A DNA stretch of 64,000 nucleotides, taken from assembly GCA_036261625.1 (NCBI GenBank), contig DATAKL010000064.1:1-64000 (forward strand), in the 5' to 3' direction. The notes under the pieces are model-generated. The model made no database searches, had not been told where the DNA came from, and saw only the letters and a list, made by a program, of their open reading frames with translations. The stretch is from JAAXKN01 sp036261625 (GTDB lineage Bacteria; Bacteroidota; Ignavibacteria; Ignavibacteriales; SURF-24). The number at the start of each line of letters is the position of its first letter. The first letter of the stretch is position 1. Shown here piece after piece: positions 17,949 through 27,579 of the stretch. Position numbers and translations under genes: made by a program.

Positions 17949-20507
17949 ATGAAGTTTTCCCCTGATAAATTAAGCATAATTGCGCTCCTCTTGTTATCTA
18001 CAGCGGCTTATGCTGAAGGCGGTTTCAAAGACGGAAAAAATCTAAATAAAACCGCATCCAATCCCTGGCCATACACACACATGACCATTAACAATGTAAC
18101 AACCATAGTTTATGCCAATGGAGTGGCAGATGTGGATTCCAACACCTCTGATGGAAAAGCAGGTTTTATTTATCCGAAGGGAACCACTAAGACAGTAGCA
18201 AATGGGTCGGGACTCATCTGGGGCGGCATAGTAAATGAGGAAAAAATAGCTAACGGAAGTAAATATAACTCGGGCTTAAGACCGGGAAAGATCCTGCCCG
18301 GGGGAACACCGGAAGATCCGGCAAAAGCCCGCATTTACAGGGTCAGAAGAGATTATAAGACAGCCAGCCTGTTCACTGAAATAGAGTGCAGTGAGGGTAC
18401 TGAAAGTGAAGTAAGAAACCGCTATGACAAGGACTGGAAGGAGTGGCCTGCTTCTGACGGTGCTCCGTATGAAGACGTAAATCACGACGGACAGTATGAT
18501 CCTGAAATTGATATCCCCGGTGAACCCGGTGCAGATCAGACTGTCTGGTTTGCGGCAAATGATCTGGATGAGAAAACTTCCAGGGCTTTTTTCGGCTCGA
18601 AGCCGATCGGAATAGAAATGCAGTGCACAGTATTCGCTTATAGAAATCCGGGTTCACTGAAAAATATGATCTTTAAAAGGTATAAGCTGATCAATAAAAG
18701 CATTGATACGGTCAAAAACATGTATACAATGGTCTGGGGTGATTTTGATATTGGAGACAAGTGGGATGACTTCGCCGGATGCGACTCACTGCTTAATCTG
18801 GGATACTGCTATAATGCCCAGTCATCGGATAATATTTACGGAAATACTCCGCCGGCCGCTGGTTTTGTACTCCTGCAGGGACCCGCTGTAGAAGGCTCTC
18901 TGTCAGACACGGCATATCTGAATGGAAGAAAAATTCCCGGAATGAAAAACCTTTCCACGACATCAGTGAGCTATCTGATTATGAGGGATGATTGGTGGCA
19001 GTTCGAACCTCCCCATACAGGTGACTGGGCTGCACGCTATCATTACCTTTTTATGCAGGGGTATATGTATTGGATTCTTAGTTATTTTCCTGTTCCTTCG
19101 GCATTGGGCGGGGGAGTGACAAAGTTTCCATATTCAGGAGACCCCGCTAAGAAGACAGGCTATCTTGACGGCATATTATACCCAAGAGGCGACCGCTGTG
19201 TGGGCCTAAATTCCGGTCCTTTTAATTTTGCCCCGGGCGATACGCAGGAAGTTGTCTTTGCTGAAATTGCCGCCGGCGGCACTCCGGGCGTAGATTATCT
19301 TCAGGCGGTAACGCTCCTTAAAGATTATGCCGGTTTCGTAAAAGATCTTTTCAGGAATGGAAGAGAGTATATGAAGCTTGTTGATCCGCCGGCTTTAAGT
19401 GCAGAAGGGTATGACAGGCAGATTGTGCTTAACTGGGGAGGCGATCAGGCCGGCATAAATAAAACAGAAAATTATAATTTTCTTTCCTATAAGTTCGAGG
19501 GTTACAATGTTTATCAGCTCCCTTATCCGGGGGCAAAAATAAGCGATGGGAAAAGATTAGCTGTCTTTGACATTGATGACAGCATAAAAAACGTTTTCGG
19601 CAAAGTAACTGATTGGGATACCGGAGTGGAAAATATTGTTCCGCAGCAGTTCGGAACGGACTCCGGAATTCAAAGATACCTGAAAATAACGGAGGACGCT
19701 TTTACAAATTTTCCCCTTGTAAACGGAAAGAAGTACTACTATGCTGTTACCGCCTATGCGGTGGACCCGGATAAGGACCCGAGTAACCTTGAAGGCATTC
19801 CTGTCATTATTGAAGCAGTCCCTCACACGAATGACCCCGGCGTGGTCTACAATTCCTCTTTCGGTGATACGCTTCAGGTAAGCCACACTTCAGGAAAAAG
19901 CGGCGGACGGGTAGTTGCGCTTGTAATTGAGCCCGGAAAACTTACGGGTGATGAGTACAGCGTGGAGTTCGATACCTTAAATGGCCTGACACAATGGAAA
20001 GTTATTGATCTTACAAAGAATAAAACTCTGCTTGGCAGTCAGACTGCTCATAAAGAAAAGGATGGATACCCGATTATCGATGGAATTCTCATTAAGGTAA
20101 TTAGTCCTTCTTATGACGTAAAACCCGATGATAAATTTACATTTAAGTCCACAGCTCCTTCATTTGACGGCCTGTCGGCCAAGATAGATGTGGATAGGAT
20201 AAACGTTTTTCCTAATCCATATTATGGGGGTAATTCCCAGGAATTTAGCAGGTATCAGAAATATGTAACATTTAATCATCTGCCGGTTAAAGCTACAATT
20301 AGGATATTCAACCTGGCAGGACAGCTTGTAAGAACAATCTATAAGGATACGCCGGGACAGTTTGCAACGTGGGACTTGTTGAATGAACATAACTTTCAGG
20401 CAGCAAGCGGGTTGTACGTGGTATACATTGATATGCCCGACCTTGGTAAGACAAAGATCCTCAAGCTTGCAGTTATTCAGGAGCAGATTGTGCCTGAGAG
20501 GTATTAA
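17949..20507 (+). CDS. Large secreted protein with C-terminal sorting-like domain, copy 2
   Basis: 852 residues, colinear with the upstream paralogue throughout except for a missing internal segment of about 221 residues. Signal peptide ends near AAYAEGG. The same blocks are seen: RPGKILPGGTPEDP, the acidic DVNHDGQYDPEIDIPGEPGAD loop, PPAAGFVLLQGPAVEGS, the EGYNVYQLPYPGAKIS fibronectin-like region and the VFPNPYYGG...IRIFNLAGQLVR sorting-like C-terminus. The central part around residues 335-370 (YLIMRDDWWQFEPPHTGDWAA) is the least conserved between copies. Function unknown; presumably exported. Confidence 0.8.
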   Translation: MKFSPDKLSIIALLLLSTAAYAEGGFKDGKNLNKTASNPWPYTHMTINNVTTIVYANGVADVDSNTSDGKAGFIYPKGTTKTVANGSGLIWGGIVNEEKIANGSKYNSGLRPGKILPGGTPEDPAKARIYRVRRDYKTASLFTEIECSEGTESEVRNRYDKDWKEWPASDGAPYEDVNHDGQYDPEIDIPGEPGADQTVWFAANDLDEKTSRAFFGSKPIGIEMQCTVFAYRNPGSLKNMIFKRYKLINKSIDTVKNMYTMVWGDFDIGDKWDDFAGCDSLLNLGYCYNAQSSDNIYGNTPPAAGFVLLQGPAVEGSLSDTAYLNGRKIPGMKNLSTTSVSYLIMRDDWWQFEPPHTGDWAARYHYLFMQGYMYWILSYFPVPSALGGGVTKFPYSGDPAKKTGYLDGILYPRGDRCVGLNSGPFNFAPGDTQEVVFAEIAAGGTPGVDYLQAVTLLKDYAGFVKDLFRNGREYMKLVDPPALSAEGYDRQIVLNWGGDQAGINKTENYNFLSYKFEGYNVYQLPYPGAKISDGKRLAVFDIDDSIKNVFGKVTDWDTGVENIVPQQFGTDSGIQRYLKITEDAFTNFPLVNGKKYYYAVTAYAVDPDKDPSNLEGIPVIIEAVPHTNDPGVVYNSSFGDTLQVSHTSGKSGGRVVALVIEPGKLTGDEYSVEFDTLNGLTQWKVIDLTKNKTLLGSQTAHKEKDGYPIIDGILIKVISPSYDVKPDDKFTFKSTAPSFDGLSAKIDVDRINVFPNPYYGGNSQEFSRYQKYVTFNHLPVKATIRIFNLAGQLVRTIYKDTPGQFATWDLLNEHNFQAASGLYVVYIDMPDLGKTKILKLAVIQEQIVPERY

Positions 20508-20513
20508 CATTTT

Positions 20514-21023
20514 ATGCAGATCGAAGAAAAAGAATATACATGGAAAGATGAGGTTAAGCACTGGCTGCCTTCGGCCTTGATGCTCCCGATTATGATCTAC
20601 TGGGTTATGAACAGGGGGCATTACGGCATAATAGATAATGCCGATCTGGTGATCCATGAAGGGGGACACCTGATATTCTATATATTCGGAGACTTCATAT
20701 ACACCCTGGGCGGAACGCTGATGCAGATACTGCTTCCCATGCTCATTGCATATTACTTCTTTACGAATTCATATAAAACGGGACTTCAGTGCGCCCTCTT
20801 GTGGCTGGGGCAGAACCTGATCAATATCAGCGTCTATGCCTCGGATGCAAGAGCGCATAAGCTCCACCTTCTGGGAGGAAATAAGGTTTATCACGACTGG
20901 ACATATCTGCTGGGAAGAATGGGAATCATGGAATATGATCATGAAGTGGGATACCTCTTCTTCGGCGCAGCAATTATAATTTTTATTGTTGTTCTTATTA
21001 TTCCAAAATTCATGAATGAATAA
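20514..21023 (+). CDS. Membrane protein with HEGGH zinc-site-like motif
   Basis: 169 residues with about four hydrophobic helices. His48-Glu49-x-x-His52 (HEGGH) lies at the start of a membrane segment, followed by GGTLMQILLPMLIAYYFF, and a conserved-looking polar stretch HDWTYLLGRMG near residues 125-135. The arrangement is like intramembrane zinc proteases of the M50 type, although it is short and the second DG-type ligand motif is not clear. It starts six bases after the second paralogue, so it is probably cotranscribed with it and might process or anchor exported proteins. That role is inference. Confidence 0.6.
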   Translation: MQIEEKEYTWKDEVKHWLPSALMLPIMIYWVMNRGHYGIIDNADLVIHEGGHLIFYIFGDFIYTLGGTLMQILLPMLIAYYFFTNSYKTGLQCALLWLGQNLINISVYASDARAHKLHLLGGNKVYHDWTYLLGRMGIMEYDHEVGYLFFGAAIIIFIVVLIIPKFMNE

Positions 21024-21088
21024 ATGGTGTTTTTCGTAGTGGGCATTAATCGGACATCGTTAAAAAAATCATTTCAGTTGTCTTCAAA

Positions 21089-21411
21089 TGCCGCGGACAG
21101 CGGCATAGTATCGATAGCCCCGGGTGACAAACCCCGGCAGGGGTGCCGGAACCCGGGGTTAGGATACAAAAAAATCAGAGCCGCGGCAGCCGCGACATGT
21201 TCCGATTCTACGGCAATTTGCTCAATAAAATCAAATCGTCATTTGTGGGGTATCAAATTTGAATCATGGATTCACTCCATTCCAAAACATGGCGCGGCTG
21301 ACCGCGGCGCATGGGATTGTGGGGGGATTCCGTGGTCCCGGGGTTCAATCGTCTGCCAGAGGCGGACTCAATCACCCTGGGCTATCAACATGAGGCCGCT
21401 GACCACGGCCT
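21089..21411. repeat. Family A-like palindromic repeat cluster
   Basis: The 451-base gap between the HEGGH protein and paaZ is filled by nested inverted repeats: TGCCGCGGACAGCGGCA (21089-21105), GATAGCCCCGGG...CCCGGGGTTAGG (21113-21165) with inner CCCCGGCAGGGGTGCCGG, TCCCGGGGTT...ACCCTGGGCTATC with inner GTCTGCCAGAGGCGGAC (21339-21386), and GAGGCCGCTGACCACGGCC. No gene and no clear terminator for paaZ. Confidence 0.75.
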
Positions 21412-21474
21412 TAAAACCAAAGACATATTAATAATTTTATTGACGTTTAGGCCATAAAATATCTGATTTAAATT

Positions 21475-23523
21475 CTATAATTTCTTCTCCATTCTCTTAA
21501 CCAGCGTAAGGATATCATAAACTGCGGCTTTCTCGTCATTCTGATTTAAGACCTCCACATGCCAGACAACTACTCCTGCGGCTTCTTCGCCTTCTTTTGT
21601 TTCCTTTTCGGACTTCCGCTTGCACGTTAGCTTCACGTAAATTGTATCTCCCGGCGAGACAGGCTTTATAAACCTCAGGTTCTCCAGACCGTAGTTTGCA
21701 ATAACCGGCCCCGGCGCAGGATGAACAAACAGCCCTGCGGCTGCCGCAATAAGAAAATACCCGTGCACGACACGCTTCTGGAAGTAGGATTCGCCCGCTG
21801 CAATCTCATCCATATGAGCATAGAAAAAGTCGCCGCTTACCCCGGCAAAGTTTATTATGTCAGCTTCGGTTATCGTTCTTCGGTGCGTAACAAGTGTGTC
21901 GCCGATTTTAAGCTCATCAAAATATTTCTGGAACGGGTGAATCCTGTCTTTTATTTCCCGCGCTCCTTCCATCCACACATTGGTTATGTTCGTGAGAGTC
22001 GTGGGCGAGCCCTGAAGGGCAACCCTCTGCATGTAATGCTTGACTCCTAAAATTCCTCCAAGCTCTTCACCTCCTCCGGCACGCCCCGGACCCCCGTGCA
22101 CAAGCTGCGGCATGGGAGAGCCGTGACCTGTGGATTCCTTGGCAGAGTCGCGGTTAATTATCATTACGCGTCCGTGGTAAGGCGCCAGACCAAAGGTCAG
22201 CTCCTTTGCTATACTGTCGTCTGCCGTAAACACAGAAGCAACAAGGCTTCCTTTACCCATATTCGAAATCTTTACGGCGTCACGCACTGATACATACGGC
22301 ATGACTGTGTTGACGGGTCCGAATGCTTCAACTTCGTGAGGCTCCCTTACACCTTCGGGATTTTTGCAGTAAAGAAGCACGGGATCAAGAAAGGCTCCTT
22401 TATCCTTATCTGCTCCAATCAGCTTAAAATCCTCCGAGTATCCGTAAACAATTTCCGTTACTTTGCTTAAATCCTTTACTTTTTCCTTTACTTTCTTAAG
22501 CTGATTGCGGCTCACCAGGGGACCCATCCTTACATCCTCGTTTTCAGGGCTGCCGATCTTAACGTCCGAGAGCCTTTTCTTTAAGGCTTTTACAACGTCG
22601 GCTGCCTTGTCCAGAGGAACCAGAGTGCGCCTAATTGCTGTGCACTTCTGCCCGGCCTTTACCGTCATCTCGCGTACCACCTCCTTAATAAACAGCTCAA
22701 ACTCCGGCATGTCAATCTCTACATCGACACCCAGTATGGAGCAGTTGATGGAGTCTGTTTCCATGTTAAAGCGCACTGAATTCTCCACAATCGAGGGGAG
22801 CGTCTTAAGCTTTCTTCCCGTCTGGGCAGATCCTGTAAAGGATACCACATCCTGGCAGGTAAGATAACTTAAAAGGTCACCCGGATCACCCGATATGAGC
22901 TGAAGCGATCCCTCGGGAAAAAGTCCCGATTCTATTATCATGCGCACCATTCTTTCGGCTAAGAACATCCCTTCAGGCGCGGGTTTTACAATTGAAGGCA
23001 TTCCGGCAAGAAACGTTGGTGCAAGTTTCTCAAGCATTCCCCAGCAGGGAAAGTTGTAAGCATTGATGTGAACGGCTGCGCCCTCCAGGGGAACAAGTAC
23101 GTGGCGCCCGGCAAAAGTCCCGTTCTTTGAAAGCGCCTCCGGCTCTCCTTCAACAATAAACGTTTCATTTGAGAGTTCACGCCTCCCCTTGCCGGCATAA
23201 GTAAAGAAAGTGCCAATGCCGCCGTCAATATCTATCCATGAATCAGTTTTTGTTGCACCTGTATAGACAGAGAGTTTATAAAGCTCGTCTTTCCGGTCAA
23301 AAAGATACTTCGCAGCGTTTCTTAGGACTGACGCCCTTTCGTGAAATGTCATCTGTCTTATACTTGGGCCCCCGACGTTCCTTGCGTATTCAAGCATCCC
23401 CTTAAAGTCGAGTCCTTCGGAACTTATTTCGGCAACTGTTTCTCCCGTTGCGGCATTAAAAAGGTCCTGAGCCTTCCCGCGCGACTTATACCACCTGCCC
23501 ATTGCATAGCTTTCAAGTCTCAT
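21475..23523 (-). CDS. paaZ: Bifunctional oxepin-CoA hydrolase / semialdehyde dehydrogenase PaaZ
   Basis: 682 residues. The N-terminal aldehyde dehydrogenase domain (about 1-515) carries the catalytic Cys in AGQKCTA and the Glu in NMETDSIN; the C-terminal MaoC hotdog domain (about 545-682) carries the hydratase pair in GVSGDFFYAHMD and the VVHGYFLIAAAAG helix. PaaZ opens the oxepin-CoA ring and oxidises the resulting aldehyde in phenylacetate breakdown. Start chosen at 23523 because its ATG overlaps the paaY stop as ATGA; a start five codons earlier is possible. Last gene of the operon. Confidence 0.93.
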   Translation of the reverse strand: MRLESYAMGRWYKSRGKAQDLFNAATGETVAEISSEGLDFKGMLEYARNVGGPSIRQMTFHERASVLRNAAKYLFDRKDELYKLSVYTGATKTDSWIDIDGGIGTFFTYAGKGRRELSNETFIVEGEPEALSKNGTFAGRHVLVPLEGAAVHINAYNFPCWGMLEKLAPTFLAGMPSIVKPAPEGMFLAERMVRMIIESGLFPEGSLQLISGDPGDLLSYLTCQDVVSFTGSAQTGRKLKTLPSIVENSVRFNMETDSINCSILGVDVEIDMPEFELFIKEVVREMTVKAGQKCTAIRRTLVPLDKAADVVKALKKRLSDVKIGSPENEDVRMGPLVSRNQLKKVKEKVKDLSKVTEIVYGYSEDFKLIGADKDKGAFLDPVLLYCKNPEGVREPHEVEAFGPVNTVMPYVSVRDAVKISNMGKGSLVASVFTADDSIAKELTFGLAPYHGRVMIINRDSAKESTGHGSPMPQLVHGGPGRAGGGEELGGILGVKHYMQRVALQGSPTTLTNITNVWMEGAREIKDRIHPFQKYFDELKIGDTLVTHRRTITEADIINFAGVSGDFFYAHMDEIAAGESYFQKRVVHGYFLIAAAAGLFVHPAPGPVIANYGLENLRFIKPVSPGDTIYVKLTCKRKSEKETKEGEEAAGVVVWHVEVLNQNDEKAAVYDILTLVKRMEKKL

Positions 23524-24116
23524 TTTGTTTCTTTCCATGTTTTATATATTGCTTTTTGTTTTACCCGGTCCTCCGGAATTTCCCTCAAAGGCTCGCAGGG
23601 CTTAAAGGAACTCTGCATCCTTCGCGGGAGCGCCTTGTAGATCATGGTTCCTTCAGTTTTCCACTCAATCATTTCATCTGTTACATCCTTAATGATCCTT
23701 GCAGGGCTCCCAACGGCGAGCTTCCTGTTTGGGATTTTCATTTCTGCAGGCACAAGCGAAAGAGCCCCTACAATGCACTCATCTCCAACAACGGCGTTAT
23801 CCATAATTACAGAGTTCATTCCGATAAGAGTGTTCCGCCCCACAGTGCCGCCGTGAATAATTGCGCCGTGGCCTATATGGGCCATTTCGTGAAGAATTAC
23901 CGTAACGCCCGGGAACATGTGAATAACGCAGTTTTCCTGCACGTTGCAGCCGTCCTCAATTATTATTTCACCGAAGTCGCCTCTTATTGCGGCTCCCGGA
24001 CCGACGTAAACATCCTTTCCGATAATAACGTTTCCGGTTACCGAGGCGTTGGGATGAATAAAGGCACTTTCGTGGATTACGGGGCGGTAGCCTTCAAATT
24101 CAAATATATTGCTCAT
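23520..24116 (-). CDS. paaY: PaaY-like hexapeptide-repeat thioesterase
   Basis: 198 residues. Left-handed beta-helix hexapeptide repeats from about residue 20 to 125 (HPNASVTGNVIIGKDVYVGPGAAIRGD) with metal-binding histidines in VIHMFPG, AHIGHG of the gamma-carbonic-anhydrase type. PaaY hydrolyses dead-end CoA thioesters such as 2-hydroxycyclohepta-dienecarboxyl-CoA formed when the pathway stalls. Sits between paaJ and paaZ, with a 4-base overlap to paaZ and a 8-base gap after paaJ. Confidence 0.9.
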   Translation of the reverse strand: MSNIFEFEGYRPVIHESAFIHPNASVTGNVIIGKDVYVGPGAAIRGDFGEIIIEDGCNVQENCVIHMFPGVTVILHEMAHIGHGAIIHGGTVGRNTLIGMNSVIMDNAVVGDECIVGALSLVPAEMKIPNRKLAVGSPARIIKDVTDEMIEWKTEGTMIYKALPRRMQSSFKPCEPLREIPEDRVKQKAIYKTWKETK

Positions 24117-24124
24117 AGTATTTT

Positions 24125-25357
24125 CTATAAATTCATGTTTTCAATAATTACAGCCATTCCCTGGCCAACTCCTATGCACATGGTGCAGATGGCGTAGCGC
24201 TTGCCTTTTTCCAAAAGCTCGTACATTGCCGTGGTAATAAGTCTTGCACCCGACATTCCAAGAGGATGCCCCAGTGCTATGGCGCCCCCATTCGGGTTAA
24301 GCCTCGGGTCGTTATCCTCAAGCTTAAGTTCCCTCAGGCATGCAAGCGCCTGGGAGGCAAAAGCTTCATTAAGTTCAATTACAGATATTTCATCAAAACT
24401 GAGAGCGCTTCTTTTAAGCGCCTCCAGTGTAGCCCTTACGGGCCCGATGCCCATTATCCTGGGCTCAACACCAACAACGGCTGAAGTTACAATGCGGGCC
24501 CGGGGCTTGAGATTAAATTCCCTTACAGCGTTTTCCGATGCCAGTAAGAGCGCACAGGCCCCGTCGTTTATGCCGGAAGAGTTTCCGGCTGTTACGGTGC
24601 CCATGCCGTCTTTTCTGAATGCAGGTTTAAGTTTGCCCAGTATTTCTGTTGTGGTATTCGGCCTTATGAATTCATCGCTGCCGAATATTAAAGGAGCACC
24701 TTTCGCCTGGGGGACTTCAACCTCCGTAATTTCTTTCTTAAAGCGCCCTCTTTTTTGTGCCTCCGTAGCTTTCATCTGCGAGCGGTATGCAAATAGGTCC
24801 TGATCCTCCCGGCTGATGGAATAGATTTCAGCCAGGTTTTCTGCAGTCTCGCCCATGGACTCTATTCCGTACATCGCTTTCATTTTAGGATTTACAAATC
24901 TCCAGCCCAGACTTGTATCATAAATCTCCGCGTGAGTTGAAAAGGGGGTTGGGGCTTTTGAAAGAGCAAACGGCGCGCGAGTCATATTCTCCACTCCGCC
25001 TGCTATGTATAAGTCCCCGTCGCCAAGGCGTATTGCACGTGCGGCTTCAACTACGGCACTCATGCCCGAGGCGCACAGGCGGTTTACAGTCATACCCGGC
25101 ACGGTATAGGGAAGTCCCGCCAATAGAAGAGCCATTCGGGCCACATTCCTGTTATCCTCTCCTGCCTGATTGGCGCATCCCAATATGACGTCGCTTACGC
25201 GTGAGGTGTCAGCGCCCGGGTTTCTTTCCGCTACCTTCCTTACTACGTGTGCGGCCATGTCATCCGCCCTTACGTTCGAGAGGCTTCCGGCATGTTTCCC
25301 GATCGGCGTCCTGATTGCATCAATTATATATGCTTCTTTTATAATATGTTCTTTCAT
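24125..25357 (-). CDS. paaJ: 3-oxoadipyl-CoA / 3-oxo-5,6-dehydrosuberyl-CoA thiolase
   Basis: 410 residues, usual thiolase length. Nucleophilic Cys in NRLCASGMSAV (about residue 97), catalytic His in GGAIALGHPLGMSGARL and Cys in CTMCIGVGQG. In the phenylacetate pathway this enzyme cleaves the two beta-keto intermediates to release acetyl-CoA and succinyl-CoA. Located between paaH and paaY with gaps of fewer than ten bases. Confidence 0.92.
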   Translation of the reverse strand: MKEHIIKEAYIIDAIRTPIGKHAGSLSNVRADDMAAHVVRKVAERNPGADTSRVSDVILGCANQAGEDNRNVARMALLLAGLPYTVPGMTVNRLCASGMSAVVEAARAIRLGDGDLYIAGGVENMTRAPFALSKAPTPFSTHAEIYDTSLGWRFVNPKMKAMYGIESMGETAENLAEIYSISREDQDLFAYRSQMKATEAQKRGRFKKEITEVEVPQAKGAPLIFGSDEFIRPNTTTEILGKLKPAFRKDGMGTVTAGNSSGINDGACALLLASENAVREFNLKPRARIVTSAVVGVEPRIMGIGPVRATLEALKRSALSFDEISVIELNEAFASQALACLRELKLEDNDPRLNPNGGAIALGHPLGMSGARLITTAMYELLEKGKRYAICTMCIGVGQGMAVIIENMNL

Positions 25358-25366
25358 TTTATCTTT

Positions 25367-26533
25367 CTATGGATAAAAGCGCTCATTATTTTTTACCATT
25401 TTCTTAAGCAAAGGTGAAGGCCTGTAGCGGTCCTCACCATACTCCTGCTGAAGCTCTGTAAGCCTGGCAAGAATTCTTTCCGGACCTATATCATCTGCCC
25501 ATTTAAGAAGTCCCAAAGGGTAGTTGACCCCTTTCATCATTGCAAGATCTATATCCTCCCTGGAAGCTATATTCATATGCAGGGCATCTACAGCCTCATT
25601 GATCAGCATGGAAATAATACGAAACCAAATTTCACGCGCAAGTTCAATGTCTTTAACCGGTTCCTCATTTAATGCTTCAGGAGAGTAGTCATAAAATCCC
25701 ATTCCGGATTTTCTTCCTAAGCGTCCAGCCTCAACCATCCTTTTCTGAGTAATTGAAGGCCTGTAGCGCGAGTCGTAATAAAGACCTTCAAAGACGCTCT
25801 CGGTTACCTTGTAGTTAATGTCGTTGCCTATAAGGTCCATCAGTTCAAAGGGACCCATTCTGAAGCCCCCGATTACCTTCATTGCCCAGTCGATTGTAGG
25901 CACTAGGGCAATATTTTCCTCCAGTATTCTTAAAGCCTCGCCGTAGAAAGGCCTCGCAATACGGTTTACAATAAAGCCCGGTGTGTCTTTGGCAGTAACG
26001 GGAGTTTTATTCCAGCTGTGGGTAATTTCACGCATCCTGTTTACTGTCTCCGGTGAAGACTCAAGTCCGGGAATAATTTCCACCAGGGGCATCAGGTATG
26101 CGGGATTGAAAAAATGCATTCCCGCAACTTTTGAAGGATCCATTGCTGCTGCGGCAATTGAGGTTATGGACAAGGATGAAGTATTTGTGGCAAAAAGGGC
26201 ATCTTTTCCAAGTAACATTTCCACTTCAGTAAAAACTTTTCTCTTTACCGCGAGCTCTTCAACTACAGCTTCAATAACAAGATCTGACTTAGCCAGATCT
26301 GTCATTTCACAACTGAAAGTGATGCGTTCTTTAAGATTCCTGACATCGCTTTCGCTGAAGCGCCCCTTTTCCTTCTGGCGGTCAATGAGGCGGTAGATTT
26401 CCTCTTTGGCACTGTCGAGAACATGAGGGCTGATCTCATAAAGAGTGGTTTTGCATTTGTTCAAGGCGGCAGTATAGGCAATGCTGCGTCCCATAGTGCC
26501 GCCTCCGATAATTCCTATAGAAAGGTATTTCAA
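25367..26533 (-). CDS. paaH: 3-hydroxyadipyl-CoA dehydrogenase
   Basis: 388 residues. N-terminal Rossmann domain GIIGGGTMGRSIA, the HFFNPAYLMPLVEII signature with its catalytic His, and KDTPGFIVNRIARP, then two copies of the C-terminal 3-hydroxyacyl-CoA dehydrogenase helical domain (about 185-280 and 290-385), an arrangement usual for PaaH. Oxidises 3-hydroxyadipyl-CoA with NAD. It lacks the much longer form seen in some Proteobacteria. Confidence 0.92.
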   Translation of the reverse strand: MKYLSIGIIGGGTMGRSIAYTAALNKCKTTLYEISPHVLDSAKEEIYRLIDRQKEKGRFSESDVRNLKERITFSCEMTDLAKSDLVIEAVVEELAVKRKVFTEVEMLLGKDALFATNTSSLSITSIAAAAMDPSKVAGMHFFNPAYLMPLVEIIPGLESSPETVNRMREITHSWNKTPVTAKDTPGFIVNRIARPFYGEALRILEENIALVPTIDWAMKVIGGFRMGPFELMDLIGNDINYKVTESVFEGLYYDSRYRPSITQKRMVEAGRLGRKSGMGFYDYSPEALNEEPVKDIELAREIWFRIISMLINEAVDALHMNIASREDIDLAMMKGVNYPLGLLKWADDIGPERILARLTELQQEYGEDRYRPSPLLKKMVKNNERFYP

Positions 26534-26562
26534 TATGCCCCTCGGTTATTGAAAAAGTTTTC

Positions 26563-27534
26563 TTACCACGCGTAAGCCTCTGGCGCCTGATTACCAGGTC
26601 CGGGCCATATTTCATCAAGTTTCTCGAGCATTTCGTCTGACATCTTTATATGAAGCACTTTAAGGCTTTCCTCCAGCTGTTCCAGGGTTCTTGGTCCTAT
26701 AATGGGCGCCGTAACAACAGGGTTATGCATAACCCATGCGAGCGCAATATTTGCAAGGCTCTGCTCTGTATCCTGGCAGCATCTTTCGTATGCCTCAAGC
26801 TGCGGGCGCAGTTTTTCCACGGCCTCCTGAAGTGCGGGGCGGGCCCGTCTTCCCTCGGAAGGTTTTTCAAGTACCCCGTCGCTTAGAATTCCGCCTCCTA
26901 AGGGGCTCCATGGTATAAGTCCCACTCCCATAGCCCTGCATGCCGGTATTACCTCAAGCTCTATGTGACGGTTGCGGAGGCTGTAGATGCTCTGCTCGGA
27001 GACGAGTCCCAGAAAATTTCTTTTTTCAGCGATATAGTTTGCCTGAACGATATTCCATGCCGCAAAGTTGCTGCTTCCGACATAAATAATTTTCCCTTCC
27101 TGAACGAGCTGTTCCATTGCCTGCCATATTTCCTCCCACGGTGTGTCGCGGTCGACGTGGTGCATCTGGTAAAGATCTATATAGTCTGTCTGAAGTCTTT
27201 TTAAGCTGGCCTCGCAGGCGAGCTTAATGCTGCGCGCCGAAAGCTTCCCCTCGTTCGGCCAGTCGCTCATATTGCCGTAAACTTTTGTTGCAAGGACGGT
27301 CTTTTCCCTGCGGCTGTGCCCTTTCTGAAACCACTTGCCTATAATTTCTTCTGTTCTGCCTTTATTTTCCCCGCCATAGACGTTGGCCGTATCAAAAAAG
27401 TTAATGCCGTGTTCGAGAGCGGCATCCATTATCTTAAAGCTGTCGCCTTCGGATGTGTAGGTCCCGAAATTCATTGTACCCAGGCAGAGTCTGCTTACCA
27501 GTAAGCCCGATCTGCCAAGATGAGTGTATTCCAT
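26563..27534 (-). CDS. Aldo/keto reductase inside the paa operon
   Basis: 323 residues, TIM-barrel NADPH-dependent oxidoreductase. The catalytic tetrad is visible: Asp in FFDTANVYG with its Tyr, Lys in LATKVYG and His in YQMHHVD. The NADPH-binding end IGPRTLEQLEESL is present. It lies between paaG (46-base gap) and paaH (29-base gap) on the same strand, so it is part of the same transcription unit. Aldo/keto reductases are not standard paa genes; it may reduce an aldehyde that escapes from PaaZ or be a passenger. Substrate unknown. Confidence 0.88.
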   Translation of the reverse strand: MEYTHLGRSGLLVSRLCLGTMNFGTYTSEGDSFKIMDAALEHGINFFDTANVYGGENKGRTEEIIGKWFQKGHSRREKTVLATKVYGNMSDWPNEGKLSARSIKLACEASLKRLQTDYIDLYQMHHVDRDTPWEEIWQAMEQLVQEGKIIYVGSSNFAAWNIVQANYIAEKRNFLGLVSEQSIYSLRNRHIELEVIPACRAMGVGLIPWSPLGGGILSDGVLEKPSEGRRARPALQEAVEKLRPQLEAYERCCQDTEQSLANIALAWVMHNPVVTAPIIGPRTLEQLEESLKVLHIKMSDEMLEKLDEIWPGPGNQAPEAYAW

Positions 27535-27579
27535 ATTTTCCTCTCAACTAAAGTTTTGAAAATTATTTGCCTGAAATAT

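Noticed and set aside
21024..21431. Open frame of 135 codons after the HEGGH gene
   Set aside because: It runs through nested palindromes, has no ribosome binding site and its composition follows the repeat, so it is not a gene.
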